NCBI GenBank assembly: GCA_000697335.1
Contig: JNEM01007737.1
Location: 1 to 15,042 of the forward strand
Direction: 5' to 3'
DNA from: Conidiobolus incongruus B7586
Taxonomy: Eukaryota > Entomophthoromycota > Entomophthoromycetes > Entomophthorales > Conidiobolaceae
Length of the DNA: 15,042 nt
Positions 1 to 9,375 of this stretch are shown piece by piece. How positions within the stretch are numbered: the first letter of the stretch is position 1; every line of letters begins with the position of its first letter. Made by a program: the position numbers and the translations under genes. A model generated the notes under the pieces. It ran no database searches. It was given only the letters and a program-made list of their open reading frames with translations, and was not told the DNA's origin.

Positions 1-944
1 TAATAAACAAGGTTTTGAAATATTTATCTAATTAAAATATAAATATATTGAATAATAAACCCATATAAAAAATATTTTAATAAAAATATTATAGTAGCTA
101 TATATATAATTGGAATATAATTTTCCTTTATTAATTTTCTATACTCTATATTTTTTAATATTATCATAATAATTAAAAAAGAAAATATGAAAAAATTATC
201 TTGTTTTTAAATTAATAATATTAAAAGAATAGGGCTTTAAATTCATATATATGATTCTATATTGATATTTTTTAATTAACAAATTATATATTTTTAGAGT
301 TAATACAAATGTATGGATAAATTAAAATTAATTAAAAAAATTATTTTTCTTTTGTTGAGATTCAATTTTTTTGATCATTATTTTCGTTATTACACTCTAA
401 GAATTAAGACGATTTTTATTAATATTAGTATTATATTCATTTAATTAATTCAAATCAATTAATATATTTAAATAATTAATATTCTTAAAGCTCAAATAAA
501 TTTTTACTTTCTTCATAATATTTATTATAATCTAAATATCTTTTTCGACTGAAAATTATTTTATATAATATAACACAATTTTAATAAATCAAATTGATAA
601 AAATATATTTATTATTTTTATTTAATTATCAATACTCTTAATAGCTTCAATTTATGGATAGAGATTTAATTATATATATTAAGAGATTAGTTCTTGAAAT
701 TCTTATATATAATTCTATAAAATATATTTTACTCTAAATTAATCAAGTAATTTATACTTTTAAGGTTAATTTAATCATATAAATAGTAATAACTTAACCA
801 ACAAATATGATTCCTTTTTTTATTTTCAATTTTTATTATTTTTTAGATTTTTTCACTATTCTTAAAATTAAGACTATATTTATCAATATTATATTAATAC
901 TATTTTATTAAGAATCTAATATATTGATATTGACTTATTTATTT

Positions 945-966
945 ACAAAGCTTAACTAAGCTTTGT
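945..966. repeat. Near-perfect 22-bp palindrome
   Basis: ACAAAGCTTA (945-954) is followed by a 2-base centre (AC) and then its exact reverse complement TAAGCTTTGT (957-966). The two arms could form a cruciform or bind a dimeric protein. No gene lies close enough to suggest a purpose. Confidence 0.6.
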
Positions 967-3081
967 TTAATAATATATTAACTTGCCATATAGGTATTGT
1001 ATTAAGTCTTCCTTTACAGTATGTTAGCTTTATTACTATTAAATTCAAGGTATAAATTTATAAATATTAAGAATTAAATTTTATATTATTTAAAATTAGA
1101 TTTTCAATTTATATTAAATATTCATAATTTGTAATTATAATTTCTAAAGTTTAAAGATTAAATTTTGATATTTTTATATTTATTTATGATAAAATTATAT
1201 AAAACCTTAAATAAATATTTCTTATGATCCATATATATATATATTAATTTGTTTAATATTTGAATCAATAAAATTCAAAGATCAAATAAATTATTTGCAT
1301 TTTAATTATAATTATAATTATCTTTTGATATTTAGAACAAATAACATGCTTACTTAAGTTTATGTATAAAAATTAAAAAAATTCTTATTCAAAATAATCA
1401 TGATAGTAATAATATATTGGAAATTATATAAAGAGGATTTTAATAAAATTAATAATATAACACTATAAAACCACGTTAAAACTAGAAGAATGACCATGAA
1501 ACAAAGATCAAAACAGATTTCTTTCAATATTATTCTCAGTTTATTATTAAAGATCTCCACAGTGAAAGCTTTGAATAATCAAATATTTTGTCACTTTGTA
1601 CCTCGAATAGATTAGTGGATTTCACGTGATATTAAGGATTTCAATTTTATTCAATTTACCGCCTCTTTAATTCAGGGGCGACATTAACTAGGATAATTAC
1701 CAAATACGGTATTAGAGAAGGAACTCAATGAAATTGATGTAACATGAAAATTTTTGTACAGAGTACGGGGATGGTACTTCTTACTAATGGGAATCCGTAA
1801 CGTTCTTTCTGATTCATGTATGTTTATTATTATTTTGTCACAATCAAATCACTATTCAATATTATAATTCATTGTTGAATTATTATATTTCGATCAATCA
1901 TTGCATATGAGGGTTTGAACATGTATTTAATTAAAGCAATTCTTTAATCACTTTCTATTAAATCGAATATTTGTTGTATTTGGAAATTTCTGACAGTTTA
2001 TCGTAACTTTTACTCAGTTCAAGTATATACCGAAAAAAGAATGTTGATAATATCAAAATGTTCTGATCCTTAAAATGTAATCTAGATATTTTAGCTAATA
2101 TTCCTAAATTTTTATATAATTTGGTAAATTTAAGAAATGCTTAATTAATTGAATTGTATATTTAAAAGATTTATAGTTGATCATATTTGTGATTAAATAT
2201 ACATATTAATAATGTTAAAAGGAAATAAATGATTAATAATGAATATATTAATAGTAGTAAAATATTTAATTTATTATGCAGGTAAAAGTATTTTAGATCG
2301 TATAAATAATAATATTTGTTAAAATAAGCAAAATTTAATATCTTAATTGTAATAATTACAGTTATATATGTTTCAAAGAGTCAATAACCTGTAATATATG
2401 ATTCATTTATTAAATCGAAAATCAACAATATTATTCAAGAAATAATTACCCAATACTGAAAAATTTCAATACAAGTTAAAATATTTAAGCATTTAACAAA
2501 GTGTTCCGCGAGTGGCTCAAATCACCCCAGAAAAATATCCTAGTAACAGTTTAATTGACCAAAATAGATAGTATGAGTCAAATTGATACAAAAATTCATC
2601 AATTTTTTTATTTTAGTATCTTTATCTAGAGTAATTTTTAATGTATAAGTATTAAATTGTATTAATTATATAATGAATTAAAAAAGTTAAATGATCAAAA
2701 AATTTTGAGATATATTATATCATGTCCATCAATTCATAGTATGTCAGATGGTAAATTGTTAATCGATATTAGATATAATTTAAAAATTTGAATATATTTG
2801 AATCAAAATGTATAAATAATAATTTTGAAACTATATAATCTATCAATTATTCATTCATTAATATCAATAGTTAATCGTTTCGGAAAATATAACTACTTTA
2901 GAACAAAAAAAATTAAAAATATTCTTATATTATCATAGAACTAATATACTTTAAAATAAATAAATTACCCGTAAAAAACCAAGAAATTTCCACAATTACT
3001 AACAATACCAGGATCTGATAAAATTTATAAAATTCTAATTTAAATTAAGTGTGAAAGATGAATGATATTGAAAAACCCTTT

Positions 3082-3110
3082 GGATTGAACAAATCAAATT
3101 GTTCTAATCC
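3082..3110. repeat. Inverted repeat / hairpin, 11-bp stem
   Basis: GGATTGAACAA (3082-3092) and TTGTTC-T-AATCC (3099-3110) form an 11-bp stem with one bulged T and a 6-base loop. It lies about 250 bp beyond the 3' end of the arrestin gene, past its candidate AATAAA signal, so it is probably outside that transcript. Function unknown. Confidence 0.5.
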
Positions 3111-3263
3111 CACATGGTTTGTTTTTTAAGTCATTATTCAGCCATATTACTCAACAATTTGGTGTTTTTATTCGTAAATTTTCCATTTATTAAAAATTTA
3201 ATGGAATAAAAAATGATTGTACTCAAAAGTTGGATATTTACGAATTTTTAAATTTAATGATGA

Positions 3264-3269
3264 TTTATT
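3264..3269 (-). terminator. Candidate poly(A) signal of the arrestin gene
   Basis: TTTATT on the plus strand reads AATAAA on the minus strand, about 90 nt past the arrestin stop codon. It is the first AATAAA found downstream. In DNA this AT-rich such hexamers arise easily, so this is only a candidate. Confidence 0.35.
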
Positions 3270-3355
3270 AAATATTATTATGAGGTTAAGATGATTAAAT
3301 AAAGTTAAATATTTACAATAAGTGATAATTACTTAGTTTACGGTCCAATGGGATA

Positions 3356-4690
3356 TTAATAACGGATGTATGTTTTTTCGTTGCATGAGATGGGATGAGA
3401 AGTTTCGGTATTATTAGGAGTGATTTGCGATGCGATGGGATTGTTGAGTGCGATGGGTACGTGATGGTAATGATCCCAGCTTAAAGGTTGCTGGGAAGAT
3501 CCAGGGCCAATGGGTAAATTCAAAGTTGGACCATTGTCGTATTCAGGAAGTTGTGTAGGGGTTTGGAAACCACTTCTGGGAGTCATAAAACCGCTGGCGG
3601 GAGTTACTGTGCCACTAGCGACTTCGTAAGGAGGAGGAAGGACAAAGTCATCGCTGGATTCAATGACTCTGGTAAATTTGGATTGATCGTAGTTAGGAAG
3701 GCAGCTTTCCTCATTCCAGTTAATATCCATAAGGGTAATAGGTACTTTGATGGAGAATGATTTGACGGTGTCTAATTGATCGCGATAAACAACGTTGAGC
3801 TTTAAATAGTGACCTACTGAGTAGGTATCGTTGTCATCAGTAGGATGAGGGCAAGGATGAGTATATGGGTTCTTGGGAATGGGGAGATCAAACGTCATTG
3901 TGATGGAATCTTGTTCATTATAGTTTTGTTCATATTCAGAAGGAGCTTTGATTTGCTTGCGTACAAGGAGGAGGTTCAATTGAAGGGGCTGGGTAATACT
4001 AGGAGGAAGGATGGGCTCTTTGAGCTCAACCGTCTGTCTCACAGTTCCAGTGACATTTTTAAGTTTAATAGCAGGGTTTAACCATCTCAAGGTTAACATA
4101 CATTGAGCGGTGTCACCAAGAGGAATAACTCTGGTGGGGATGCTCAAGTCATAATGAAATTGATCGTTCCATGTATCAGCACAAGTCAATTCGTCGAATA
4201 AGTTGGGATGCTCGGGTTCAATGAGACGAGAGATTCTGACAATTTTTTGAGCGGTAATAGAGCGCCAGATGGGACGATGAAGAGAAGCCTTGAAGCGGTA
4301 TTGAACTTCAAGATTATCAGTTGTTAATGAAGAGGGTAAGTCTCCTGGAATGACCACTTCAAAGGGGTAGAGATGATCACCAGCGGACAAAACTTGACCC
4401 TTATCACTTTCGGTAATTAAATCCCAATCATGATTAATGATGTTATATGTTTGATGGGTTGTACCGGTGGGAGGGGTCAAAAACCAAGTTTTAGCAGTTC
4501 CACTAAAGTTCAAGTGGAGATGCTTAAGCTTAGTGGGCTGGGACAGCGTGAGTTTGAGCTGTCCCTTGAGCACGGTACCACTTGATTCAGCGGTGATGCC
4601 ACGTAACTGAATATGATCTTCAAAAAGCTCAATATTGAGCTTAGGGTTGTGAGCCAAAAGGTTAGATGTAGGAAGATGGATCGCAACCAT
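3356..4690 (-). CDS. Alpha-arrestin (arrestin-related trafficking adaptor)
   Basis: This 444-residue protein has an arrestin fold. Alpha-arrestins recruit Nedd4/Rsp5-type ubiquitin ligases to plasma-membrane transporters and receptors and so trigger endocytosis. The Arrestin_N-like part spans roughly residues 15-155 (KGQLKLTL, FSGTAKTW, then the typical YPFEVVIP and VQYRFKASL strands). The Arrestin_C-like part spans roughly 175-320, with VGHYLKLNVVY near its end. The tail has three PY-type ligase-binding motifs: LPNY (331-334), PPPY (352-355) and LPEY (381-384). Between the last two lie three tandem copies of SGxxTP (359-378). The sequence could be read upstream to a TTG at 4699, but the first ATG is at 4690 in a strong context (ACAATGG), so that start is chosen. 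There is no sign of introns. The domain architecture is complete. The family is certain; the cargo and the specific orthologue are unknown. Confidence 0.93.
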   Translation of the reverse strand: MVAIHLPTSNLLAHNPKLNIELFEDHIQLRGITAESSGTVLKGQLKLTLSQPTKLKHLHLNFSGTAKTWFLTPPTGTTHQTYNIINHDWDLITESDKGQVLSAGDHLYPFEVVIPGDLPSSLTTDNLEVQYRFKASLHRPIWRSITAQKIVRISRLIEPEHPNLFDELTCADTWNDQFHYDLSIPTRVIPLGDTAQCMLTLRWLNPAIKLKNVTGTVRQTVELKEPILPPSITQPLQLNLLLVRKQIKAPSEYEQNYNEQDSITMTFDLPIPKNPYTHPCPHPTDDNDTYSVGHYLKLNVVYRDQLDTVKSFSIKVPITLMDINWNEESCLPNYDQSKFTRVIESSDDFVLPPPYEVASGTVTPASGFMTPRSGFQTPTQLPEYDNGPTLNLPIGPGSSQQPLSWDHYHHVPIALNNPIASQITPNNTETSHPISCNEKTYIRY

Positions 4691-4836
4691 TGTGAACAAA
4701 CAATAAAGATAAGGCAGCCAAGTATTAATAAATAAACAAGAATTCTATGTCAAATTCCTTAGAAGAATTTATTATACAGAAATGAATAAGCAAAACAAGT
4801 GAGTAATTATTGATTGAAAATAAAGGGAAAAATGCT

Positions 4837-4845
4837 CTTTTTATA
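4837..4845 (-). promoter_or_regulatory. Candidate TATA box of the arrestin gene
   Basis: TATAAAAAG reads on the minus strand about 150 nt before the arrestin ATG. A transcript starting some 30 nt further on would have a leader of roughly 115 nt. This is a good TATA match, but it lies in AT-rich DNA where chance matches are common. Confidence 0.4.
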
Positions 4846-4865
4846 TCCATCAATCAATTCCACTC

Positions 4866-4899
4866 AAAAATTCAGAACCATGAGAAAATCTGAATTTTT
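4866..4899. repeat. Perfect 11-bp inverted repeat upstream of the arrestin gene
   Basis: AAAAATTCAGA (4866-4876) and TCTGAATTTTT (4889-4899) are exact reverse complements around a 12-base loop. The element lies about 20 bp upstream of the candidate TATA box of the arrestin gene, a position where it could be an operator-like binding site for a dimeric factor. No known motif is recognised. Confidence 0.5.
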
Positions 4900-5269
4900 A
4901 CCAATTTAGTTTAATTGCCACCTTTCTTAGATTGGATAAAATTAAGTAAATTTTAATCTATTAGATCATCAACCAATCATAATTTTATAGAAATTTAAAA
5001 ATATAAATAATCAGCCATATTTTTGACGAATAGCGCATTTTCAACTATTTTAGATTTTAAATATATCATATAAATGCCATTTTCTTCTTCTCTTCGCATA
5101 ATTTTCCAAGAAGTCAGTTGAAATACTTCGGTGACTTTATATAGCAATGGCAGAGTAATTACCAATACTCCTTCGATCTATTTTTAAATTATTGATCCAA
5201 TGTTCACAATTAGTGTGATTAACTTAAATCCATTCAATATCTAATATAATAATATTACTAATACCAATG
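4900..5269. other. Intergenic DNA upstream of the arrestin gene
   Basis: AT-rich sequence with no open frame of note. It may hold distal promoter sequence for the arrestin gene, but no recognisable site is seen. Confidence 0.4.
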
Positions 5270-6272
5270 TTATCTTGCATACTTGCACAACACCTGCTCA
5301 AATACATCTTGATACGATTTTCAGGGATCTTTAAGAGTCATAGCATTCATTCAAGGACACTTATCAAAATATCAGCTCTATTAGTATAGTCTAATGACTT
5401 TGATTAATACTGATGATATAACTTTCCAAATCTTTCCGAATTTCGATGCCTCATTCCGATAATTTCCAGTTAATATCAACTGAATTAAGGACAATTTTGA
5501 AATGACTGTGAGGCTGATTAATATTGAATGTGACCCTTAATTCTCAAGAAATTGTATAATTTATGAAATTTTTGTAAAATTGAATATCAATTTTAACCTG
5601 ATATTAATAAGATAATAATTAATAAAATTTTTTTAATCTTATAAGATCTCTATAATTTCTCATTGTCAAATCCGAGGCGTTCCGATTATGCTGAATTTTA
5701 CAATAGATTAACTGTATATAGTACATTGTATCTCACACATGTCAGTATAAAGAAATATTGGCTTCCTTTTAATAACTTGTCATTTGACTACGAAATCATA
5801 TCTGAAGATTTACTTAATGTTGTTTCAAATTTTTCACCCTTATAGTTTTATAGTAAGGATTGTATAAATGGCATATTAAATTGTATTCAGCATAGAGTTC
5901 GTGAAACCTAGATGATGCTTTACCTTCATATAGTTAAAATCAAATTAGAGTAGATTGACAATTCCAGGTGAAGTATTATGATCCACATAAGAACAAGAAA
6001 TTGACCCTGTACAACCAACAAGATTTAAAGTAAAGATCACAACGAATTCCTTCAAACGTTGAAGAGAAAAATGGCGTAATTTAGAGTCATTTTACTGTCA
6101 TATCATCTACTCGTTAAAACACTCAATTTTTGATAACAAAATTCTCATGTATGTTAAGAAGGGATCAAGTGGCTACAGAATTATGTCAGATGACTCTGTT
6201 TTACTAGAATTGGTTACTATTGAATGGGCCAGTGGTGTATATTCAAGAAAGTATCCATATCAACTTCCGTGA
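5270..6272 (+). pseudogene. Possible decayed coding sequence, identity unknown
   Basis: This stretch is less AT-rich than its flanks and contains several short plus-strand stretches that read like protein but do not form one intact gene. One open segment is 5663-5845 (60 codons, no ATG at its start). The clearest is 6063-6272 (69 codons), which includes KILMYVKKGSSGYRIMSDDS at 6138-6197. The spacing of hydrophobic and acidic residues there resembles the end of a PB1 domain (a lysine-rich strand, then an acidic SDD turn before a final helix), but that is a weak resemblance judged by eye. A working gene with introns cannot be excluded. I do not recognise a family, and I infer decay only from the lack of a continuous frame. 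Confidence 0.25.
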
Positions 6273-7560
6273 ATTTCCAATTGATTGATAGCATTGATTG
6301 AATACGGTGATTTTTTAAGATCTATTCAGTAATGTGACTGACTCCTTGACAGTTTTGATAGATTAAACTGAACCAATTCATCATTTGATCTAGTCATTCA
6401 TTGTCTAATTATTATAGTTAATTGACATGAAATCATCTCTTGAGCTATTTTATTAATCAATTCTATATTTATCAATAATAAGACATTTTAAATCATTTAA
6501 TTAATATAAAGATCTATCTAATTAATAAAAACATTTTCAACAATTAATTATGATCTTTTTTATATCATTTTGGATTTTATACAATCTGGAAATATTTTCA
6601 TATTGTTTTTATTTTTATAATATTAGATAATAAATTTTTATATTTATGAAATTCTTCAATTTTAAAATCACGGTATTTATAAAATTCATATCAATTTTTT
6701 TAATTTAATGGCAAAATTATAGTCATATAATTTACTGTTGTTCACATACTTTATTATATTTTCTATATTGAGCCTATTTAATATGGGCAGAAATATACTA
6801 TTCAAGTGAATGACTTATCAAAGAAGAATAAGGAAGAATTATTATTGAATAATGATATCATATATTGACACATGGTCACTATTTCTGATTAATTTAATGA
6901 AATTTCTAATTTCAAAAAATTATATCAGTTGATTTACAATCCAACTATCTTTTGTTGTTTATAAAATATAATCATTGATAATATTATTTTCGAGATATTA
7001 GATATTATATTGAAATAAGATTAGATAAAACATTTTAATGAAATCATTTTTCTGAATCAGTTTGCATGATTTAATATACTAAAATCTATTTTTTATTTAT
7101 GATTGTTGTTGATTTAACCAAATGAAATTTGATTAAATTACTCTAAATATTTTGTCTTTAAGTTATTAAGCTATTTTTTTATTTATACCTTGAGAAAATC
7201 TCTAATTATTAATTAATAATTGTTTCCTTTTCATATTTTAATTTTTTAAAAATTAATTCTAGATTACTATTCATATCTTAACTGAATAAATATTTAAATA
7301 TATTCAAAAATTTGGGAATTATTTTAAAATCTAGTAAAAATATTTAAAATAATGATAATTCCACAAAAATATGGGTATTTACAGTATAAATTGGATGTTA
7401 ATTTTGTATTTTTATATAAAAATACATTATTTGAATTAATACTTTATAAAATATAGCTACATCAAAGTTTAAAGTTTTGAAAGTTAAATTTGATATTATT
7501 AATATTAATAAATGATTGAGGTTGAAGATATTAAAAATCGACAGAGAACAATATCAAAAT
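6273..7560. other. Gene-free AT-rich spacer
   Basis: No open frame of note, RNA gene or clear repeat is seen on either strand. The base composition returns to the extreme AT level of the left part of the window. Confidence 0.5.
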
Positions 7561-7566
7561 AAAAAA
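7561..7566 (-). terminator. RNA polymerase III terminator of tRNA-Asp
   Basis: Six A on the plus strand give T6 on the minus strand, four bases after the tRNA end. This is a standard oligo-T stop for RNA polymerase III. Confidence 0.8.
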
Positions 7567-7570
7567 GACA

Positions 7571-7642
7571 CTCTCCGACTGGGAATTGAACCCAGGTCAC
7601 CCGCGTGACAGGCGGGGATACTCACCACTATACTATCGAAGA
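7571..7642 (-). tRNA. tRNA-Asp (anticodon GTC)
   Basis: The minus strand folds into a complete 72-nt cloverleaf. The 7-bp acceptor stem is TCTTCGA (7636-7642) with TCGGAGA (7572-7578). The anticodon stem CCCGC/GCGGG carries loop CTGTCAC, giving anticodon GTC (complement at 7607-7609). The T arm is CTGGG-TTCAATT-CCCAG. The discriminator base is G, as expected for eukaryotic tRNA-Asp. There is no intron and no encoded CCA. Internal A and B boxes (GGTTCAATTCC) serve as the polymerase III promoter. Confidence 0.96.
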
Positions 7643-7755
7643 TTGTTTAAAATGATTTCTCATTTATTATCATTTCAATAAAGGTAATATATTTAAATTT
7701 AGATCCACAATTCAATTTAAAAATTATCATAATAGTTTAAAATATTTTTTTATTA

Positions 7756-8246
7756 ATCGGCTTTACTATATTATGTTTTAAACCACATTTCGATACATTC
7801 ATTGATATTTGCTATATACCTAAATCAAACCATAAGTCCAAACAATCATACATCACTCCCAATACAGATATTCTCAAATCCATTGGTGCATACAAAGTAA
7901 GAATTTAATTACTTGACATACCCAAAGAAAATATTTCTATTGATTTCAAAGACAATACTCTAACAGTTGTTACTAAACAATAAAGAAAATCTTCTGGTAA
8001 AGCAGATGGAGAGGTCAGTGAGGAACTTGAGTCGATACATCAAAATGACAATACCGAAATCAAGAAAAATAATTCAGAATCTAGCAATTCAAGACTCATC
8101 TCAAGGAAATTCCGTCTCATTATTTAAAAGTTATCAAATTTCCAGCTCAGATTGACAATGAAAAAGTATTCGCTGATTATGTGAATAGTATATTGACTGT
8201 CATATTACCTAAAATTATTAAAACTTAATAAACACTTCGAATATAA
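7756..8246 (+). pseudogene. Decayed Hsp20 (small heat-shock protein) gene copy
   Basis: This region aligns along its whole length with the intact Hsp20 gene at 9376-9876, roughly four bases in five identical in the best part. Preserved pieces include AYKVRI, KENISIDF, DGEVSEELES and SILTVILPK. The copy is dead. The position matching the intact start codon is not ATG, and in-frame TAA codons fall where the intact gene has Gln52, Gln77 and Gln160, with one more at Lys161. The linker has lost one base relative to the intact copy (72 against 73 nt), and one codon is missing after IPS. No heat-shock element is seen upstream. It lies between two tRNA genes, 113 bp from tRNA-Asp. The C-to-T changes making TAA from Gln codons fit AT-biased decay. 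Confidence 0.88.
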
Positions 8247-8647
8247 TAATCAAATTATTAAATTGTATTATATAAAACTAATTAAATAATTATCAAATAT
8301 TTTGAATATATGCTTTATTCATCAATATTTTTTAATATTGATTTTATTAAATGTAAATTATTATTTGTTTTTATTTTAATAGATTAAATTGAAAAAAATT
8401 AAATGAATATTGGATATAAAGGGTTATAAAATTCAATTCAATGAATAATGTTTAAATATCTATTGAATTCATGAATGCTTTTATAGAATGGAATTTAACA
8501 ATTTTAAGAATTGGTTTATTATATATAAGAATAAATAGAATAGTAAAATTTAAATAAAAGTTATTATAATAGTTAATATTAAGATATATTTTTTGCAAAA
8601 AATACTAAAAAAAGGAATAATAATATCAAATACAAAATATTTGAAAT

Positions 8648-8658
8648 AAAAAATAAAA
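8648..8658 (-). terminator. RNA polymerase III terminator tract of tRNA-Ile
   Basis: On the minus strand a T4 run (8655-8658) and a T6 run (8648-8653) follow 14 to 25 nt after the tRNA end. Either would stop RNA polymerase III. The trailer is longer than that of the tRNA-Asp gene. Confidence 0.6.
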
Positions 8659-8672
8659 GGTTTTTTAAGTTA

Positions 8673-8746
8673 TGCTCCCAACAGGGATCGAACCTGTGAC
8701 CTTGGCGTTATTAGCACCACGCTCTAACCAACTGAGCTATGGGAGC
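8673..8746 (-). tRNA. tRNA-Ile (anticodon AAT)
   Basis: The minus strand gives a complete 74-nt cloverleaf. The acceptor stem is GCTCCCA/TGGGAGC, with discriminator A. The D arm is GCTC-AGTTGGTTA-GAGC. The anticodon stem TGGTG/CGCCA (one T-G pair) has loop CTAATAA, anticodon AAT (complement at 8710-8712). The T arm is ACAGG-TTCGATC-CCTGT. The AAT anticodon, read as IAU after modification, is the usual eukaryotic tRNA-Ile. No intron. Confidence 0.97.
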
Positions 8747-9226
8747 TTATAAAATGTTCCATTTATCATACCAAAACACTTTTGAAAAAAAATTAATCTT
8801 TTTCATTTATTTGTCCATTTCATCATTATATCTTTTCATTTCCCTTTAATCCCTATCTTTTTAGTATTTTTTCACTCTTTTTTTATTCCTCTAAATATTT
8901 AATTTGATATCAATACCATTCTTTTTGATTATATCCATTAATATCACATATATTCTTTTGGAATCATTCAATGCTGATATTTTCAAAATGATACTCATAT
9001 TGTTTCAATATTTATTTGCCAATTGAATTTCAATTTACATCCAGGTTTCAAATGTTCATAATTTATATATTGGGAATAAGCATTGATTTAATACATGGAT
9101 CAAAGTGATGCTTAAAAGCATATTATTAATCCTAACATTTTGCACATATTTACAATCTGCAATTCACAGGCATTTTTAATGATGAGATATGGCTGTGAAA
9201 AGAGATTGGTAATACATTCAATTTGA

Positions 9227-9244
9227 GAATTTTCTAGAAATTTG
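9227..9244 (+). promoter_or_regulatory. Heat-shock element (HSF binding site)
   Basis: GAA-tt-TTC-ta-GAA-at-TTg: three perfect alternating nGAAn/nTTCn units with exact 2-base spacing and a fourth imperfect one. Trimeric heat-shock factor binds this arrangement. It sits 52 bp before the TATA box and 132 bp before the Hsp20 ATG, exactly where a heat-inducible promoter needs it. Confidence 0.85.
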
Positions 9245-9295
9245 GAACACATTCATTACTTGTATAGATTACCAATGATTTTTGCCAATATTCAA

Positions 9296-9303
9296 TATAA
9301 ATA
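9296..9303 (+). promoter_or_regulatory. TATA box of the Hsp20 gene
   Basis: TATAAATA is a consensus TATA box 73 bp upstream of the Hsp20 ATG. With a start of transcription about 30 bp downstream it predicts a leader of about 40-45 nt. Together with the heat-shock element it makes a compact inducible promoter. Confidence 0.75.
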
Positions 9304-9375
9304 CTGAGACTGCATTTAGAATGTTGATTATACAAATTCAATAGCCCAAACATTTAAATACAATTCAACACTGCA

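Larger units (their letters stand above)
1..3263. other. Gene-free, extremely AT-rich intergenic region
   Basis: No convincing gene is visible on either strand. The DNA is dominated by A/T runs, with a short (AT)7 tract at 1231-1244. The stretch around 1560-1810 is noticeably less AT-rich and holds a CACGTG palindrome (1623-1628) and a small GC-rich hairpin (CGCCTC at 1660-1665 can pair with GGGGCG at 1675-1680), but it has no open frame and no RNA family that I recognise. A TGAGTCA (AP-1/Gcn4-like) site lies at 2574-2580, too far from any gene start to be given a role. Two better palindromes are listed separately. Confidence 0.6.

Noticed and set aside
1360-1560. 66-codon minus-strand open frame rich in Ile, Leu and Phe
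   Set aside because: It begins with GTG, not ATG, and its composition is what random AT-rich DNA gives. No family resemblance, promoter or context supports it.
4691-4699. Arrestin start three codons earlier at TTG (4699)
   Set aside because: A non-ATG start is unlikely in a eukaryote, and the ATG at 4690 has an excellent context.
7967-8155. 62-codon plus-strand open frame inside the Hsp20 relic
   Set aside because: It lies in a shifted frame relative to the alignment with the intact gene and starts at TTG. It is a by-product of decay.
7756-8246. Recoding of TAA as glutamine, since three TAA codons of the Hsp20 relic align with Gln
   Set aside because: The intact genes here use CAA/CAG for Gln and end with TAA. 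The relic also has a one-base loss, a TAA at a Lys position and no start codon, so simple decay explains it.
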